DNA from: Nitrosomonas sp. Is79A3
Lineage (GTDB): Bacteria; Pseudomonadota; Gammaproteobacteria; Burkholderiales; Nitrosomonadaceae
Direction: 5' to 3'
Length of the DNA stretch: 64,000 nt
Assembly (NCBI RefSeq): GCF_000219585.1
Contig: NC_015731.1
Coordinates: forward strand, 62,001-126,000
Shown: piece by piece, positions 1 to 8,383 of the stretch
How the letters are laid out: each line of letters begins with the position of its first letter
How positions within the stretch are numbered: the first letter of the stretch is position 1
The notes under the pieces: model-generated
The model's input: the letters and a program-made list of their open reading frames with translations, nothing else
Database searches by the model: none
What the model was told of the DNA's origin: nothing
Made by a program: the position numbers and the translations under genes

Positions 1-1
1 G

Positions 2-505
2 CTCGTCGGGCAGATTCAAATCGAAAGTGAAACGCATCGGGAAAAAGGTGAGTATGCGCAAGTTTACGTCTTCCATAACCGCCCGCAATCCGGTTCGCTC
101 TATGAACCGGTTAGCCTGCGCTTGTTGCCTTTAGACGCGCAATGGCAAAAAGGCCTGACTCATGTTCGTTGGCCGACCGGAAACTTGCCTGAGATCATGC
201 AAAGCGGTACCGCAACGCTGCGTGCACTCATTCGAGAATATCTTTTTATCTCGCTGTTCCGGGCTTGCGCCGAGTCACTGGCAAGCGAAAATGCCAGCCG
301 TCTGGCTGCGATGCAGCGGGCTGAAAAAAATATCAATGAACTACTTGAGAACATGCAACATACTTTTCATCGCCTGCGACAAGGTTCCATTGATGAGGAG
401 TTATTTGATGTTATCTCCGGTTTTGAAGCGTTATTCCTGGAAGCTGTTATAAAGAAACAGGAAGCAGCTGTCGAAGCAGGAAAAGCTGAACCGCAATTGC
501 GGTGA
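2..505 (+). CDS. atpG: Alternative (N-type) F1 ATPase gamma subunit, C-terminal part
   Basis: The frame is open from the window edge, so the true start lies upstream and only the last 167 residues are seen. The C-terminus carries the gamma-subunit helix that forms the rotor shaft: SENASRLAAMQRAEKNINEL followed by RQGSIDEELFDVISGFEAL. This matches the family pattern of an ENASRMAAM-like run, then RQ, an acidic stretch and E(I/V)xxGxxAL. Upstream residues are divergent from the ordinary housekeeping gamma subunit, which points to the N-ATPase type, where gamma is usually the last gene of the operon. The downstream gene galU is 100 bp away and unrelated, consistent with an operon end. The alternative reading as the housekeeping gamma subunit is less likely because the usual atpD and atpC do not follow. 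Confidence 0.72.
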   Translation, partial: LVGQIQIESETHREKGEYAQVYVFHNRPQSGSLYEPVSLRLLPLDAQWQKGLTHVRWPTGNLPEIMQSGTATLRALIREYLFISLFRACAESLASENASRLAAMQRAEKNINELLENMQHTFHRLRQGSIDEELFDVISGFEALFLEAVIKKQEAAVEAGKAEPQLR

Positions 506-609
506 TTGATTCAGCTTATAACCGCGGGAAATCCATACCAAACGGTATGACAAGATGTAATTTAATACGTTTATGGATGAGAACGCAATAACAATTTTTG
601 AGGTTTCCA

Positions 610-1488
610 ATGCATAACTATAATCAGCAAGTTGTCACCAAGGCAGTTTTTCCTGTCGCGGGCTTAGGAACACGGTTTTTACCAGCTACCAAGGCGTCAC
701 CCAAAGAAATGCTGGTCGTCGTTGATAAGCCGCTTATTCAATATGCGGTTGAAGAGGCCTATGCGGCGGGCATACGCGAAATGATTTTTGTAACCGGCCG
801 CAATAAACGGGCGATTGAAGATCATTTTGACACAGCTTATGAGTTGGAGGCCGAGCTGGCTGCCAATGGCAAAGATGCGCTCATTGCGATTGTCAACGCC
901 ATTAAACCGGATGACATGGAATGTGTCTACATTCGCCAGTCCAGGGCACTCGGCCTGGGACATGCAGTATTGTGCGCCGAACGCCTGGTTCGCGGCGAGC
1001 CTTTTGCGGTTTTCTTAGCCGATGATCTGATGGTGGGCGATCCACCCATCATGCAGCAAATGACCGATCTGTTCATGCAACATCAATGTAGCATCTTAGC
1101 GGTGCAGCAAGTACCGCAGGAGCAAACCGGTCGTTACGGTATCGTGCAAGGCGATATGCTGACGCCGGATCTTATCAACATCACCGGTTTGATTGAAAAA
1201 CCTCACCCGAGCGTCGCTCCCAGTAATCTTGCAGTCGCTGGGCGCTACATCTTGACCTCAGCCGTGTTCGAAGCCATTCGCGCGCAACCTCGTGGCGCGG
1301 GCGGCGAGATTCAGCTCACAGATGGTATTGCAGCCTTGCTTGATTCCGAGCAGGTGCTGGCTTATCGCTATCACGGCAAACGCTATGATTGCGGTAGCAG
1401 ACTGGGTTTACTGCAAGCCAGTGTAGATATTGCATCCGCCCATCCCGAGTTGGGTAGCGAGTTCTCTGCCTGGTTGAAAGCGCGGTAG
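610..1488 (+). CDS. galU: UTP-glucose-1-phosphate uridylyltransferase
   Basis: Cytoplasmic enzyme that makes UDP-glucose from UTP and glucose-1-phosphate for envelope polysaccharides. The N-terminal nucleotide-binding loop [20 protein letters not shown] and the following [19 protein letters not shown] are diagnostic. Further signatures are [25 protein letters not shown] with the metal-binding acidic residues, GLIEKP, and [14 protein letters not shown] near the end. The length of 292 aa is normal. The frame also has a TTG at 598, but the ATG at 610 is preceded by GAGG at about 6 bp and gives the normal family N-terminus, so I take 610. It stands alone on its strand, with the convergent hydrolase gene 227 bp downstream. 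Confidence 0.95.
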   Translation: MHNYNQQVVTKAVFPVAGLGTRFLPATKASPKEMLVVVDKPLIQYAVEEAYAAGIREMIFVTGRNKRAIEDHFDTAYELEAELAANGKDALIAIVNAIKPDDMECVYIRQSRALGLGHAVLCAERLVRGEPFAVFLADDLMVGDPPIMQQMTDLFMQHQCSILAVQQVPQEQTGRYGIVQGDMLTPDLINITGLIEKPHPSVAPSNLAVAGRYILTSAVFEAIRAQPRGAGGEIQLTDGIAALLDSEQVLAYRYHGKRYDCGSRLGLLQASVDIASAHPELGSEFSAWLKAR

Positions 1489-1715
1489 GGGGTTAAAGCG
1501 CTAGGAATCCTTAAAAAATGGGATCTTGTTCCATCAGGTTGTTCAAATATTTGACTTGGTATATTTCCATAAAGCTAATCTTTCCCTCATAAATTCTTCT
1601 AAGTTGCGATAGAAAATGAAATTAAAATTATCCCTCAATCTAATAGACTTTGTGACAAAGCCGTTTTTCATCGCTTAAAGAGTTATGCAGTCTCACCGAT
1701 GTCAACCGCCAGAGC

Positions 1716-2339
1716 CTATTTGGCCTGGCTGCCAGCCGGTTTGTAGAAGATAAACTCGCCGATCTCGACGGTACTGATATATTCTTTGGACCAGTCGGGG
1801 ACTACTCTCCGATGGTGGAAGTACAAGGCACCACCGGTTCGGTCCTTAAGTTGACGATTGAGGGCTTTGCGGGCGATTTCCTTGGCGATCGCATAGGATT
1901 CATCCTCCTTTGCGTCATCCGAACGGCCATCGCACCACCACGAGAATTGGCAGGCTCCTTGCTCGTGGCCTTGCTTGACAACTCCGCAGATAGTGTTTGG
2001 AAAGCCCTCATGGCCGACCCGGTTCATAACGACATTGGCGACGGCTTCCATGCCGGTATCACCCTTCTTGCCCCTGGCCTCCCAATAGATACTGCGGGCA
2101 AGGCAAGTGATCGCACCATCCAACGGCTCTTCGCCGATCGGATCGACTGCTTGCACTTGGGGCTTAGAGATGAGTTGGGCTGGAGTCGGAGGCACTTTGC
2201 TGCCATCGGGTGCGGCCTTCTCCTCCAGTACCTCTGCCTTGCTATCGGCGATTTCTGCCTTCTGCGCTTGGTCAGCTGCGATCGCCTGGCCTAAGAAAAG
2301 GCTTATCGCGAGGCAGGTTGCAATCCCTATTTGACGCAT
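1716..2339 (-). CDS. Secreted cell-wall hydrolase, SleB type (Hydrolase_2)
   Basis: A 207-aa protein with an N-terminal signal peptide (hydrophobic residues about 5-21, ending AIAA) and a linker rich in Ala, Lys and Pro up to about residue 75. The C-terminal Hydrolase_2 domain opens with CLARSIYWEARG, where the Glu is the presumed catalytic acid of the SleB/CwlJ fold. It continues with GMEAVANVVMNRV, CQFSWWCDG and GALYFHH. Family members cleave peptidoglycan glycan strands. In non-sporulating proteobacteria their role is probably envelope remodelling. The ATG has no strong Shine-Dalgarno but gives a proper signal peptide. It is monocistronic. The domain call is firm; the biological role is inferred. 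Confidence 0.85.
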   Translation of the reverse strand: MRQIGIATCLAISLFLGQAIAADQAQKAEIADSKAEVLEEKAAPDGSKVPPTPAQLISKPQVQAVDPIGEEPLDGAITCLARSIYWEARGKKGDTGMEAVANVVMNRVGHEGFPNTICGVVKQGHEQGACQFSWWCDGRSDDAKEDESYAIAKEIARKALNRQLKDRTGGALYFHHRRVVPDWSKEYISTVEIGEFIFYKPAGSQAK

Positions 2340-2566
2340 GTTCGAATAACCTCGAAAAAATCAAAAAAAGCCCCATATCCGTGCATTACACCCGACGGCC
2401 TTCGTACCGAACAAGTAATTATGAAGTTTCCGTATATCTACCATACTCGATAATAAGAAACAATTTTTTTGTGATATTACAAAGATTTTCTCAACATTAG
2501 TGTGGAATCAACGTGCCTTTGATGACCAGATTGAGCGCCTTCATTGTATCCCTCCAACCCCACCAT

Positions 2567-4150
2567 CTACTCACATTCCTTCAACAATGCTTCAATATCC
2601 TCCGGTGCAAGCGGTAGCAATTCATCGATTCGGCTATTAGGCCAGGTGGGGAGTTTTTCGAGGGTGTCGGCTAGCCATTGTGCGGGGTTGAGGCCGTTGA
2701 GTTTTGCGGTGCCGAGTAGGGTTTGAATGGCGGCGGCACGTTTTCCGGCGCGTTCGGAGCCGGTGAACAGCCAGTTTTTCTTGCCGAGCGCGATGGGGCG
2801 AATAGTGTTTTCGACGGGGTTGTTGTCAATCGGCAGGTGTCCGCTGCTGGCGTAGCGGATTAGGCTTTGCCAGCGCTTCAAGGTGTAGTCGATGGCTTTG
2901 GCGGTGCCGCCGCCATTGGCAGTTTGGGCGCGAGTTTGCAGTAACCAGTCGTGCAACGATTGCAGGATCGGCAGGCTTTTTTCTGCACGTAGTATCTGCC
3001 GGGCTTCGGTCGATAAGTGCTTGCCTTCGGCTTCGACGGCGTAAAGTCCGCCTATGCGCTGCAACACCTCATACGCGACGGTGCTGGCATTGGCTTGGTG
3101 CAGGTCGAAGAATTTGCGGCGCGCGTGCGCCCAGCACCCTAATTCAGTGCAGGGTGATGCTGTTTTGGAGAATAAAGCCTTGTAACCGCCATAGTCGTCT
3201 ACCAGCAAGTGGCCTTGCCAGCTGTTGAGGAAGTTTTGCGCATGTTTGCCACTACGGCTGGTTTGGTAGTCGAATACGATGATGCGCGGCCCCAACTCAA
3301 AATCGTTACTGCGATACGCCCACAGATAGGCGCGTTGCGTTCTTCCGCTGCCGGGATCAAGTTGCGCCACCGGGGTTTCGTCGGCGTGTAACACAGAGCC
3401 ATGCAATAAGTGCAAAATCAGCCGGTCAACCAGCGGTTGTAGTGCCACGCCTACACGTCCGATCCATTCCGCCAACGTGGAAAGCGATAAAGTGACACCT
3501 TCCCGGGCGGCGATTTGTGCGATGCGATACAGCGGCAGGTGATCGAGGTATTTGCAGATCGTGATCCAAGCAAGCAGTCCGGGTGTTGCCATACTGCCGT
3601 CGATCACCGCGGGCGGAACCGGTTCCGCGACCACGGTTTCGCAAGCCCGGCAGGCGTATTGCGGGCGGATGTGACGGTGCACGAAGAATTCGGCGGGTTT
3701 GACGTCCAGTTGTTCGCTGACGTCTTCGCCGATTTTTACCAGATCGCTGCCGCACTGTTTGCATTGGCAAGATTCCGGTTCATGCCGGTGTTCGATGCGT
3801 GGCAGGTGATCCGGCAGAGGTTGGCGCCCAGCGCGTGCACGCTTGGGTTTTTGCGGAACCGGCAGCGGCAGTTGCTCGATTTCCGCTTCGATCGCCGCCG
3901 CATCAGTTTGCCAGTCTTCTTCGAACAGGCTGAATTGTGGCTGCGACAGTGCTTCGCTCTTCGCGCCGAAACGAATGCGGCGCAAATGTGCCAGTTCCAG
4001 CTTCAGTGCCTGATTCTTCGCTTCCAGCAGTTTGAGCTCGTTTTGTGCTTGCGTAAGCAGTGATTGAATAAGGTTCGATACCTCGGTTTTAGCTTCCGGC
4101 GTGAGGTTCAAATGATCTAATTCGATTGACTGTTTTGCGTGCGTTTTCAT
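2567..4150 (-). CDS. tnpC: IS66 transposase TnpC (DDE)
   Basis: A 527-aa transposase that catalyses cutting and joining of the IS66 ends. The N-terminal leucine-rich coiled region (about 10-60) is followed by the IS66 basic segment and the zinc-finger-like stretch with CQCKQCGSDL and later YACRACETVV. The DDE residues appear in HADETPV, LLVDDYGGYKAL and NNPVENTIRPIALGKKNWLF. The longer open frame begins at 4258. The ATG at 4150 (MKTHAKQSIELDHLN) gives the normal family N-terminus, while the extra 36 residues upstream lie in the tnpB-tnpC gap and do not look like family sequence. It is the third gene of the IS transcription unit and has no frameshift or missing catalytic residue. Confidence 0.93.
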   Translation of the reverse strand: MKTHAKQSIELDHLNLTPEAKTEVSNLIQSLLTQAQNELKLLEAKNQALKLELAHLRRIRFGAKSEALSQPQFSLFEEDWQTDAAAIEAEIEQLPLPVPQKPKRARAGRQPLPDHLPRIEHRHEPESCQCKQCGSDLVKIGEDVSEQLDVKPAEFFVHRHIRPQYACRACETVVAEPVPPAVIDGSMATPGLLAWITICKYLDHLPLYRIAQIAAREGVTLSLSTLAEWIGRVGVALQPLVDRLILHLLHGSVLHADETPVAQLDPGSGRTQRAYLWAYRSNDFELGPRIIVFDYQTSRSGKHAQNFLNSWQGHLLVDDYGGYKALFSKTASPCTELGCWAHARRKFFDLHQANASTVAYEVLQRIGGLYAVEAEGKHLSTEARQILRAEKSLPILQSLHDWLLQTRAQTANGGGTAKAIDYTLKRWQSLIRYASSGHLPIDNNPVENTIRPIALGKKNWLFTGSERAGKRAAAIQTLLGTAKLNGLNPAQWLADTLEKLPTWPNSRIDELLPLAPEDIEALLKECE

Positions 4151-4199
4151 GGCGTTATTATACTGCAAAACTTGCGCAAAGTGATTCCAGTATTGGCTT

Positions 4200-4547
4200 T
4201 CAGCTATATTTTCTTGCGCAGGATTGCAACCCCAAACGACACCAATCCACCCCGGCAATCAACCACTCCCATTGCAACGCAGTCAGTTCCATCCCGCCCG
4301 TATCCGAACGCCCCCAAACGAACCGTCCCTGATGCAAGCGCCGCTGGCACAACCACACGCCGGTGCCGTCCCACAGCAGCACTTTGATGCGATTGCCCGC
4401 GCGATTGCAAAACACAAACGCCGAACCCGCACAAGGCGAGCGCTGCAACGCCTGCTCCACCAATACCGACAATCCGTCAATGCCGCGACGCATATCCACC
4501 GGCTCAACCATCAACCAAATCTTCCCTGGATTCGCAATCAAAGACAC
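4200..4547 (-). CDS. tnpB: IS66 accessory protein TnpB
   Basis: A 115-aa protein, the usual TnpB length, when started at the GTG at 4547. It has the family core KIWLMVEPVDMRRGIDGLS, then FVFCNRAGNRIKVLLWDGTG and RRLHQGRFVW. Its exact biochemical role is not settled, but it is needed with TnpA for IS66 transposition. The GTG overlaps the last 10 bp of tnpA, an arrangement that suggests translational coupling. The open frame extends upstream to 4757, but that part is only the tnpA gene read in another frame. The 49-bp gap to tnpC is normal for the family. Confidence 0.88.
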   Translation of the reverse strand: MSLIANPGKIWLMVEPVDMRRGIDGLSVLVEQALQRSPCAGSAFVFCNRAGNRIKVLLWDGTGVWLCQRRLHQGRFVWGRSDTGGMELTALQWEWLIAGVDWCRLGLQSCARKYS

Positions 4548-4828
4548 TTCAACAACTCCCCCAGCCAATGCGGCGAAACCGTCGATGGCAGCTCCAACAC
4601 ATGATTGCCTTGACCGCGAAGACGTAGCGTGCTCGTCGGTGCAGGCATCGGTTTGATCGTGACCGGGACCAACGCAGGCGGCCGGATAACCTGACCGGCA
4701 CGATGCTTGCGAACCCAATTGCCAAACGTCTTGGTATTCAAACCATGTTCCCGGCAATAAGCCGCCTGAGACTTACCGCTGGTTTGCCATGCTTCGATAT
4801 GAATTCGTCGCGCTTCTGATGATGACAT
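4538..4828 (-). CDS. tnpA: IS66 accessory protein TnpA
   Basis: A 96-aa helix-turn-helix protein of the IS66 OrfA type and the first gene of the element. The recognisable part is the N-terminal HTH: HIEAWQTSGKSQAAYCREHG followed by LNTKTFGNWVRKHR, in which a helix-turn-helix ends in a tryptophan-containing recognition helix. The ATG at 4828 is preceded on its strand by an AGGAGG-like run (about 10 bp upstream), a good ribosome binding site. It lies 74 bp inside the right end of the IS, leaving room for a promoter. It is intact and overlaps tnpB by 10 bp. Confidence 0.88.
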   Translation of the reverse strand: MSSSEARRIHIEAWQTSGKSQAAYCREHGLNTKTFGNWVRKHRAGQVIRPPALVPVTIKPMPAPTSTLRLRGQGNHVLELPSTVSPHWLGELLKCL

Positions 4829-4952
4829 CGTCCCTCCTTGTAAAAGGTTTGAGGATAGCGATGACGTATCAGGGTGTTAATGTGGATGGATTGGAGGCTT
4901 ACCCTTCATTGGCAATGCATCGTTGACCACCTCGAACAAGCTCTTGTCAGGC

Positions 4953-4970
4953 GTAGCGTCCGGACGCTAC
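4953..4970. repeat. Perfect 18-bp palindrome beside the IS66 insertion
   Basis: GTAGCGTCCGGACGCTAC reads the same on both strands, 42 bp outside the right IS duplication. I see one copy in the window. It could be a REP-like element, a hairpin or an operator, and it has no T-tract. From 4990 to 5430 I see no convincing gene. Confidence 0.6.
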
Positions 4971-5431
4971 CGCGTTCCAGGAGTTTGTAAGAGGTCATCC
5001 AGTGACGGCTTCTGGTAATGGCACTGATCGCGCGTGTCACTCAACTTTCTGGAGAAATCAGACAGCCGCACAGTAGTTCGACAAAAGTGGCGCCCGCGCA
5101 ACGGCACGGCGGTGAGCAAATGGGTATCCAGATTGATAGGCAAAAACGGATAGTTTGAGGGTAGAACATAGAGCACCAACCACGCAAACCTTTCCTTCTA
5201 TCAAGTGATTTTTGCTCATTTTGTGAATATTTTTACGCTTCGATTCACTACTTTGCTTCTATCTTAATGGCCGCTTCTTTAATGCTGAATGTCTAAACAT
5301 GATTCTTGTTAACTACAAGAGGAACGGAATTCCAGGGATAGAATTGACAGGAAGAGTGCTGTGAGCTACCAGTTATACAATGCATCTTCGCATTTGCTGA
5401 TAGGAATACTTTTCATACTGAGTTTTGGAAA

Positions 5432-5469
5432 CAAAAAAGCCACAGAGAAAAAAACTCTTCTCTGTGGCT
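5432..5469 (-). terminator. Rho-independent terminator of the PEP-CTERM gene
   Basis: On the minus strand a 12-bp perfect stem (AGCCACAGAGAA with TTCTCTGTGGCT) is followed directly by TTTTTTG. It begins 18 bp past the stop codon of the PEP-CTERM gene. The loop is T-rich in this orientation. Confidence 0.92.
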
Positions 5470-5486
5470 ACTGTCTCAAGTACCGA

Positions 5487-6041
5487 TTAAGCTACTTTAC
5501 GACGGCGTGCTGAAAAACCGACCAAACCAAGGCCAGCCAGCAGCATAGCGTAGGTTTCTGGTTCTGGCACCGCACTAATTGCAACCGAATATTGTCCGAA
5601 AGAAGCTTCGGCACCGAGATTGCCGCTAATGTCTAAATGATACTGTCCATCAGGCAGTATGCCAAACGGAACGGTTACATTATTGCCTGAAAATGCTGTA
5701 AGCATAACAGTACCTAAGTCATGAACGTTATCCCATACCTCAACTGTCAAGCCATTGATCTGACTCACATTAGCACCGTTTAAGGTCAGCAAAAGAGAAT
5801 TCGCAGAACCACTCGCCTGGCCAAATCCAGAAATAGTAAAATCTGCGTACTCTTCAAAGAATGATGAGGGAGAACCGCTTACAATCGTAGAGAGTACCGT
5901 GGGAGTTGGAGTAATCACACCCATTTGATAAGCGTTTGCTTGCGAACCATCGCCAGGTACATTAGCAATTCCTGCATGAGCAACGCTACTTGCCATCAAT
6001 ACGGCCGCTGCCACTAAATTTAGTTTAAAGTTATTTATCAT
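5487..6041 (-). CDS. Secreted PEP-CTERM sorting-domain protein
   Basis: A 184-aa exported protein: signal peptide at the N-terminus (MINNFKLNLVAAAVLMASSV, cut near AHA), a beta-rich middle, and a C-terminal PEP-CTERM signal. That signal consists of VPEPETYAMLLAGLGLVGF and then the basic RRRK. Exosortase recognises this tail, cuts at it and releases or anchors the protein in the envelope or exopolysaccharide. The middle has an FxDFTISGFG-like bridge to a beta-sandwich seen in FxDxA-type family members. The frame has an upstream start at 6056, but the ATG at 6041 has GGGA about 9 bp before it and starts the hydrophobic signal cleanly. A conserved palindrome lies 106 bp upstream and a strong terminator follows. 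No exosortase gene is in the window. Confidence 0.85.
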   Translation of the reverse strand: MINNFKLNLVAAAVLMASSVAHAGIANVPGDGSQANAYQMGVITPTPTVLSTIVSGSPSSFFEEYADFTISGFGQASGSANSLLLTLNGANVSQINGLTVEVWDNVHDLGTVMLTAFSGNNVTVPFGILPDGQYHLDISGNLGAEASFGQYSVAISAVPEPETYAMLLAGLGLVGFSARRRKVA

Positions 6042-6121
6042 TTCAAATTTTCCCAAGTTAGTTTACAAAAACTTTTGAATTACCACTTTTAATCAAGTCA
6101 AAATACGCTTGACATTTAAAG

Positions 6122-6162
6122 CATATAGCCAAAATGCTACTACGTCTGTGCGACAACGCACA
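6122..6162 (-). promoter_or_regulatory. Crp/Fnr-type box a plus -10 of the PEP-CTERM gene
   Basis: The box TGTGCGACAACGCACA (6147-6162) is a near-perfect palindrome of the window-wide motif. On the minus strand TATATG (6122-6127) begins 19 bp after it, as in a class II activated promoter. The stretch TTGGCTATATGCTT around this -10 recurs exactly in the promoter at 31331. Confidence 0.7.
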
Positions 6163-6317
6163 AACATCTGATTTGTTAAAATATCTCCTTTTCTGCGATC
6201 GTTCCTTTTAACTTAATCGAAACTCTGATGCGCTGCGTTAATTGCTTTTGACATCGTGTTTAGATTCACATTTTTCCACTTCATTACACTATGCTGACCC
6301 CCGTATTTTATTTCTAA

Positions 6318-6457
6318 CAGGCCGTTGAAAAACTATCTGCGTTGCCGCTGCGGTGTTAAAAACAGACTCAAAATGCTCATTTACTAAGCATAAACTGCGC
6401 TTTTTCGCCTGTTTTTGCCTTGCATCGGCTGCCTCGAAAACGTTTTTCAACGGCCTG
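6318..6457. mobile_element. 140-bp MITE, copy 1
   Basis: Non-coding element with terminal inverted repeats CAGGCCGTTGAAAAAC and GTTTTTCAACGGCCTG. It is flanked by CTAA on both sides (6314-6317 and 6458-6461). A second copy in the opposite orientation lies at 12674-12813 and differs at about two positions. CTAA fits the YTAR target that I recall for the IS5 subgroup, so an IS5-type transposase elsewhere may move it. Confidence 0.88.
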
Positions 6458-6504
6458 CTAAGTGCAGCCGGAAGTAGAATTGTCTAGGAGGTGGTCAAAT
6501 TTGA

Positions 6505-7067
6505 TCAGGTGTTTTGCTTTCTGCGTCGCGATAGAAAACTGAGCAATCCCGGCTAGCAGCATGGCGTAGGTCTCTGGATCCGGGACTTGGGCAATCGGTG
6601 AAAGTAAGAATGCACGAGTCCCGTCACCCGGAAAATCCTTCAAGGACCCTCATCCAACGATCTGCCCACGACTGTTGATGGCAACTGCTGACAGCTCAAT
6701 CCATCCGGCGGTGACGACCGGCACAAGCAGCGAGAGATCGGTTATTATTTTGTCGCCATACAGAAAGAACTGTGCATGCAGTAGTCACAGAAACTATTTA
6801 ATCCCCCTACTTGCCCAAATCATTGATACTGTAAGCAATGCTGTAATCTCCATCCAAGATACCCCAGTCAATCATGCCCACGCCGTTTGCGCAGATAATG
6901 AAGGCCATCGCTTAACCGTAATTGTTGATAGCCTGGGTAACGCTGTTTGCTCCGCCTGAAGCGCCCAGTTCAACATTTAACCGGTCTGCACATGCAATTG
7001 CTGGAATCAAAACTATGAAAATTCCGGCGAGAAAGATTGCCGTGCATTTAAGTTTTGGAAGTTTCAT
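6505..7067 (-). pseudogene. Decayed HAF-repeat PEP-CTERM protein gene
   Basis: Read from the ATG at 7067, a signal peptide (MKLPKLKCTAIFLAG, ending ACA) leads into VELGASGGANSVTQAINNYG and then a stop. Further pieces in shifted frames are GDYSIAYSINDLGK, VVTAGWIELSAVAINSRG, GTRAFLLSPIAQVPDPETYA and finally GLLSFLSRRRKQNT before a TGA at 6505-6507. These are degenerate copies of the HAF repeat (LGTLGGxxSxAxAINxxGQVVG) plus a PEP-CTERM tail. At least two in-frame stops and two frameshifts break it. It lies just beside MITE copy 1. The ancestral protein was probably an exported HAF beta-propeller. No function remains. Confidence 0.8.
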
Positions 7068-7142
7068 GTTTATTACAACTTCCATTTAAATGGTTGATTA
7101 ACAAGTTAAATATAGATAGTTCGATAGATTCCCAGAACAATC

Positions 7143-8342
7143 TTAAAAAACTTCATTGCCGGTCGGTTCAGTGGGCATAACGGCATTCATGCTGCGCCTG
7201 AGATTGGCGGTGGATGTGTAAACCACTTTGCGAATTCGGTTGACCCCGCCGAGCGGACGATGTTCGAATACTGAGTGCCAAGGCGTGTATGAAAGATCCT
7301 CACAGAATTTGTGCTGCTCCGGTTTATCAAAATCCTGTTTGGGGATCGTGATCGTGGCGACTTTAAAAAAAGGCGCTATGCTTTCTTCCCATTCGTTTGT
7401 AGCCATCTCGACGCTAAGTGCTGTGCTTGCCGCTGTGCGGGTATCTCGCGTCTGAATCAGGAAATCGAAACAAGCATTATCTGCGTCGAGATGTTTTTTC
7501 ATCGCCGTGCGCAGGTAATTGGGATTCTGAAGTTGGTCTGCTTGCGGAGTGTTGTCCAATTGACCGCAAGGTTTCGCTGAAAATTTCATTGCGCGGCGGT
7601 TTGATCCGGTGCCGAGTTGATAAGGCACCATTGACCAGTAGCGCGTGTAAAGCGGGTTTCTGATTTTCTTACCATTGATTTTTGCCGCGATAATTGAGCC
7701 TTCGATCCCAAGTGAAAGGGGTGCGGACAATCTGGCCAACAGATTGGAACTGCTGAGCGACTCGATCAGACTCAGATATTTCTGCGGGTCGTTGATGAAA
7801 AACACAGGGTGATTGATCATCACGAAATCCTGAGTATGGCTCTCGTCGGGCAAGAGTTTTTCCCCGGGAACTCCCATCAGTTTGATTGCCATGCCGCGCC
7901 CGTCACCTTCTTTATCTTCGCGTGTTGGGTCGCTGTCACCGTTTGAAAAGCGAATCCAAGCCTTATAGTGCGCGCCGGGCTGGAATATGCCCTGCTGGTG
8001 TTCATCCGGCAGTGTCTTATTAACCTGGAAATCCGCGAGTACACAGCCATGCGCCTTAGAGTGAACATGGCGAAGCGCGGGTAGATCGTTCACATAGCGC
8101 GCATGGATTGTTTGCTGGATACTTTCCGCGATAGCCAAAGTTGTCGCTTCTTCTTCCGGCCAAGGCGATTCGCCGAGTTCTGCGTCAAATTCGATGTCAT
8201 TGGCTAACGTCAATTGATTGCCAGGTAGCTTTGTATTCGCAACCGCGCTGTCTTGTGGGGTACTGCAAGCGGTTACAAGGACTAAACTTAACAAAAGTAC
8301 TGCAAGAATCGGTAAAGTTAAGTAGGGGACTAATGGGTGCAT
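7143..8342 (-). CDS. Catalase-family (SrpA-like) lipoprotein
   Basis: A 399-aa protein with a lipoprotein signal (LSLVLVTACS, Cys 26) and a haem-catalase core. Diagnostic stretches are RHVHSKAHGCVLADFQV, which holds the catalytic His, then YKAWIRFSNGDSDPTREDKE, GRGMAIKLMGVPGE and TQDFVMINHPVFFIND. It lacks the full-length catalase C-terminal half and is of the compact catalase-related type that oxidises organic substrates or removes peroxide. Placement in the periplasm, probably on the outer membrane, is inferred from the lipobox. GAGGA stands 7 bp before the ATG. It follows the DUF1207 gene by 41 bp on the same strand, so the two probably share the promoter near 9700. The haem-ligating Tyr could not be placed by eye. 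Confidence 0.85.
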   Translation of the reverse strand: MHPLVPYLTLPILAVLLLSLVLVTACSTPQDSAVANTKLPGNQLTLANDIEFDAELGESPWPEEEATTLAIAESIQQTIHARYVNDLPALRHVHSKAHGCVLADFQVNKTLPDEHQQGIFQPGAHYKAWIRFSNGDSDPTREDKEGDGRGMAIKLMGVPGEKLLPDESHTQDFVMINHPVFFINDPQKYLSLIESLSSSNLLARLSAPLSLGIEGSIIAAKINGKKIRNPLYTRYWSMVPYQLGTGSNRRAMKFSAKPCGQLDNTPQADQLQNPNYLRTAMKKHLDADNACFDFLIQTRDTRTAASTALSVEMATNEWEESIAPFFKVATITIPKQDFDKPEQHKFCEDLSYTPWHSVFEHRPLGGVNRIRKVVYTSTANLRRSMNAVMPTEPTGNEVF

Positions 8343-8383
8343 GATAGTGTCCTCAGAGCAAAAGGGATGGGATTCAGGGTGGA

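Larger units (their letters stand above)
2546..4902 (-). mobile_element. IS66-family insertion sequence, intact, with 8-bp target duplication
   Basis: The element is 2357 bp. Left end GTATCCCTCCAACCCCACCA and the inverted right end GTAAGCCTCCAATCCATCCA form imperfect terminal inverted repeats beginning GTA, as IS66 elements do. The flanks are the same 8 bp, CCTTCATT, at 2538-2545 and 4903-4910, and 8-bp duplication is typical for IS66. All three genes (tnpA, tnpB, tnpC, read from the right end leftwards) are open. The exact duplication and intact genes suggest a fairly recent insertion that may still be active. Confidence 0.93.
2497..5179 (-). pseudogene. Possible gene remnant split by the IS66 insertion
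   Basis: If the IS66 element and one copy of its 8-bp target duplication are removed, the minus-strand frame that starts at 5179 and stops at a TAG (4967-4969) continues in phase. It runs through KSLFEVVNDALPMKALNLV to a TAA at 2497-2499. I verified the phase by counting: 35 codons lie between the TAG and the end. I do not recognise the protein. The TAG overlaps a perfect 18-bp palindrome (4953-4970), so the join across it may be chance, and only the shorter downstream stretch may have been coding. The IS-interrupted frame is seen directly. That it was a real gene is inference. Confidence 0.3.

Noticed and set aside
3515..4063. 182-aa plus-strand frame in the IS
   Set aside because: Antisense of tnpC. 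The tnpC motifs are intact on the other strand.
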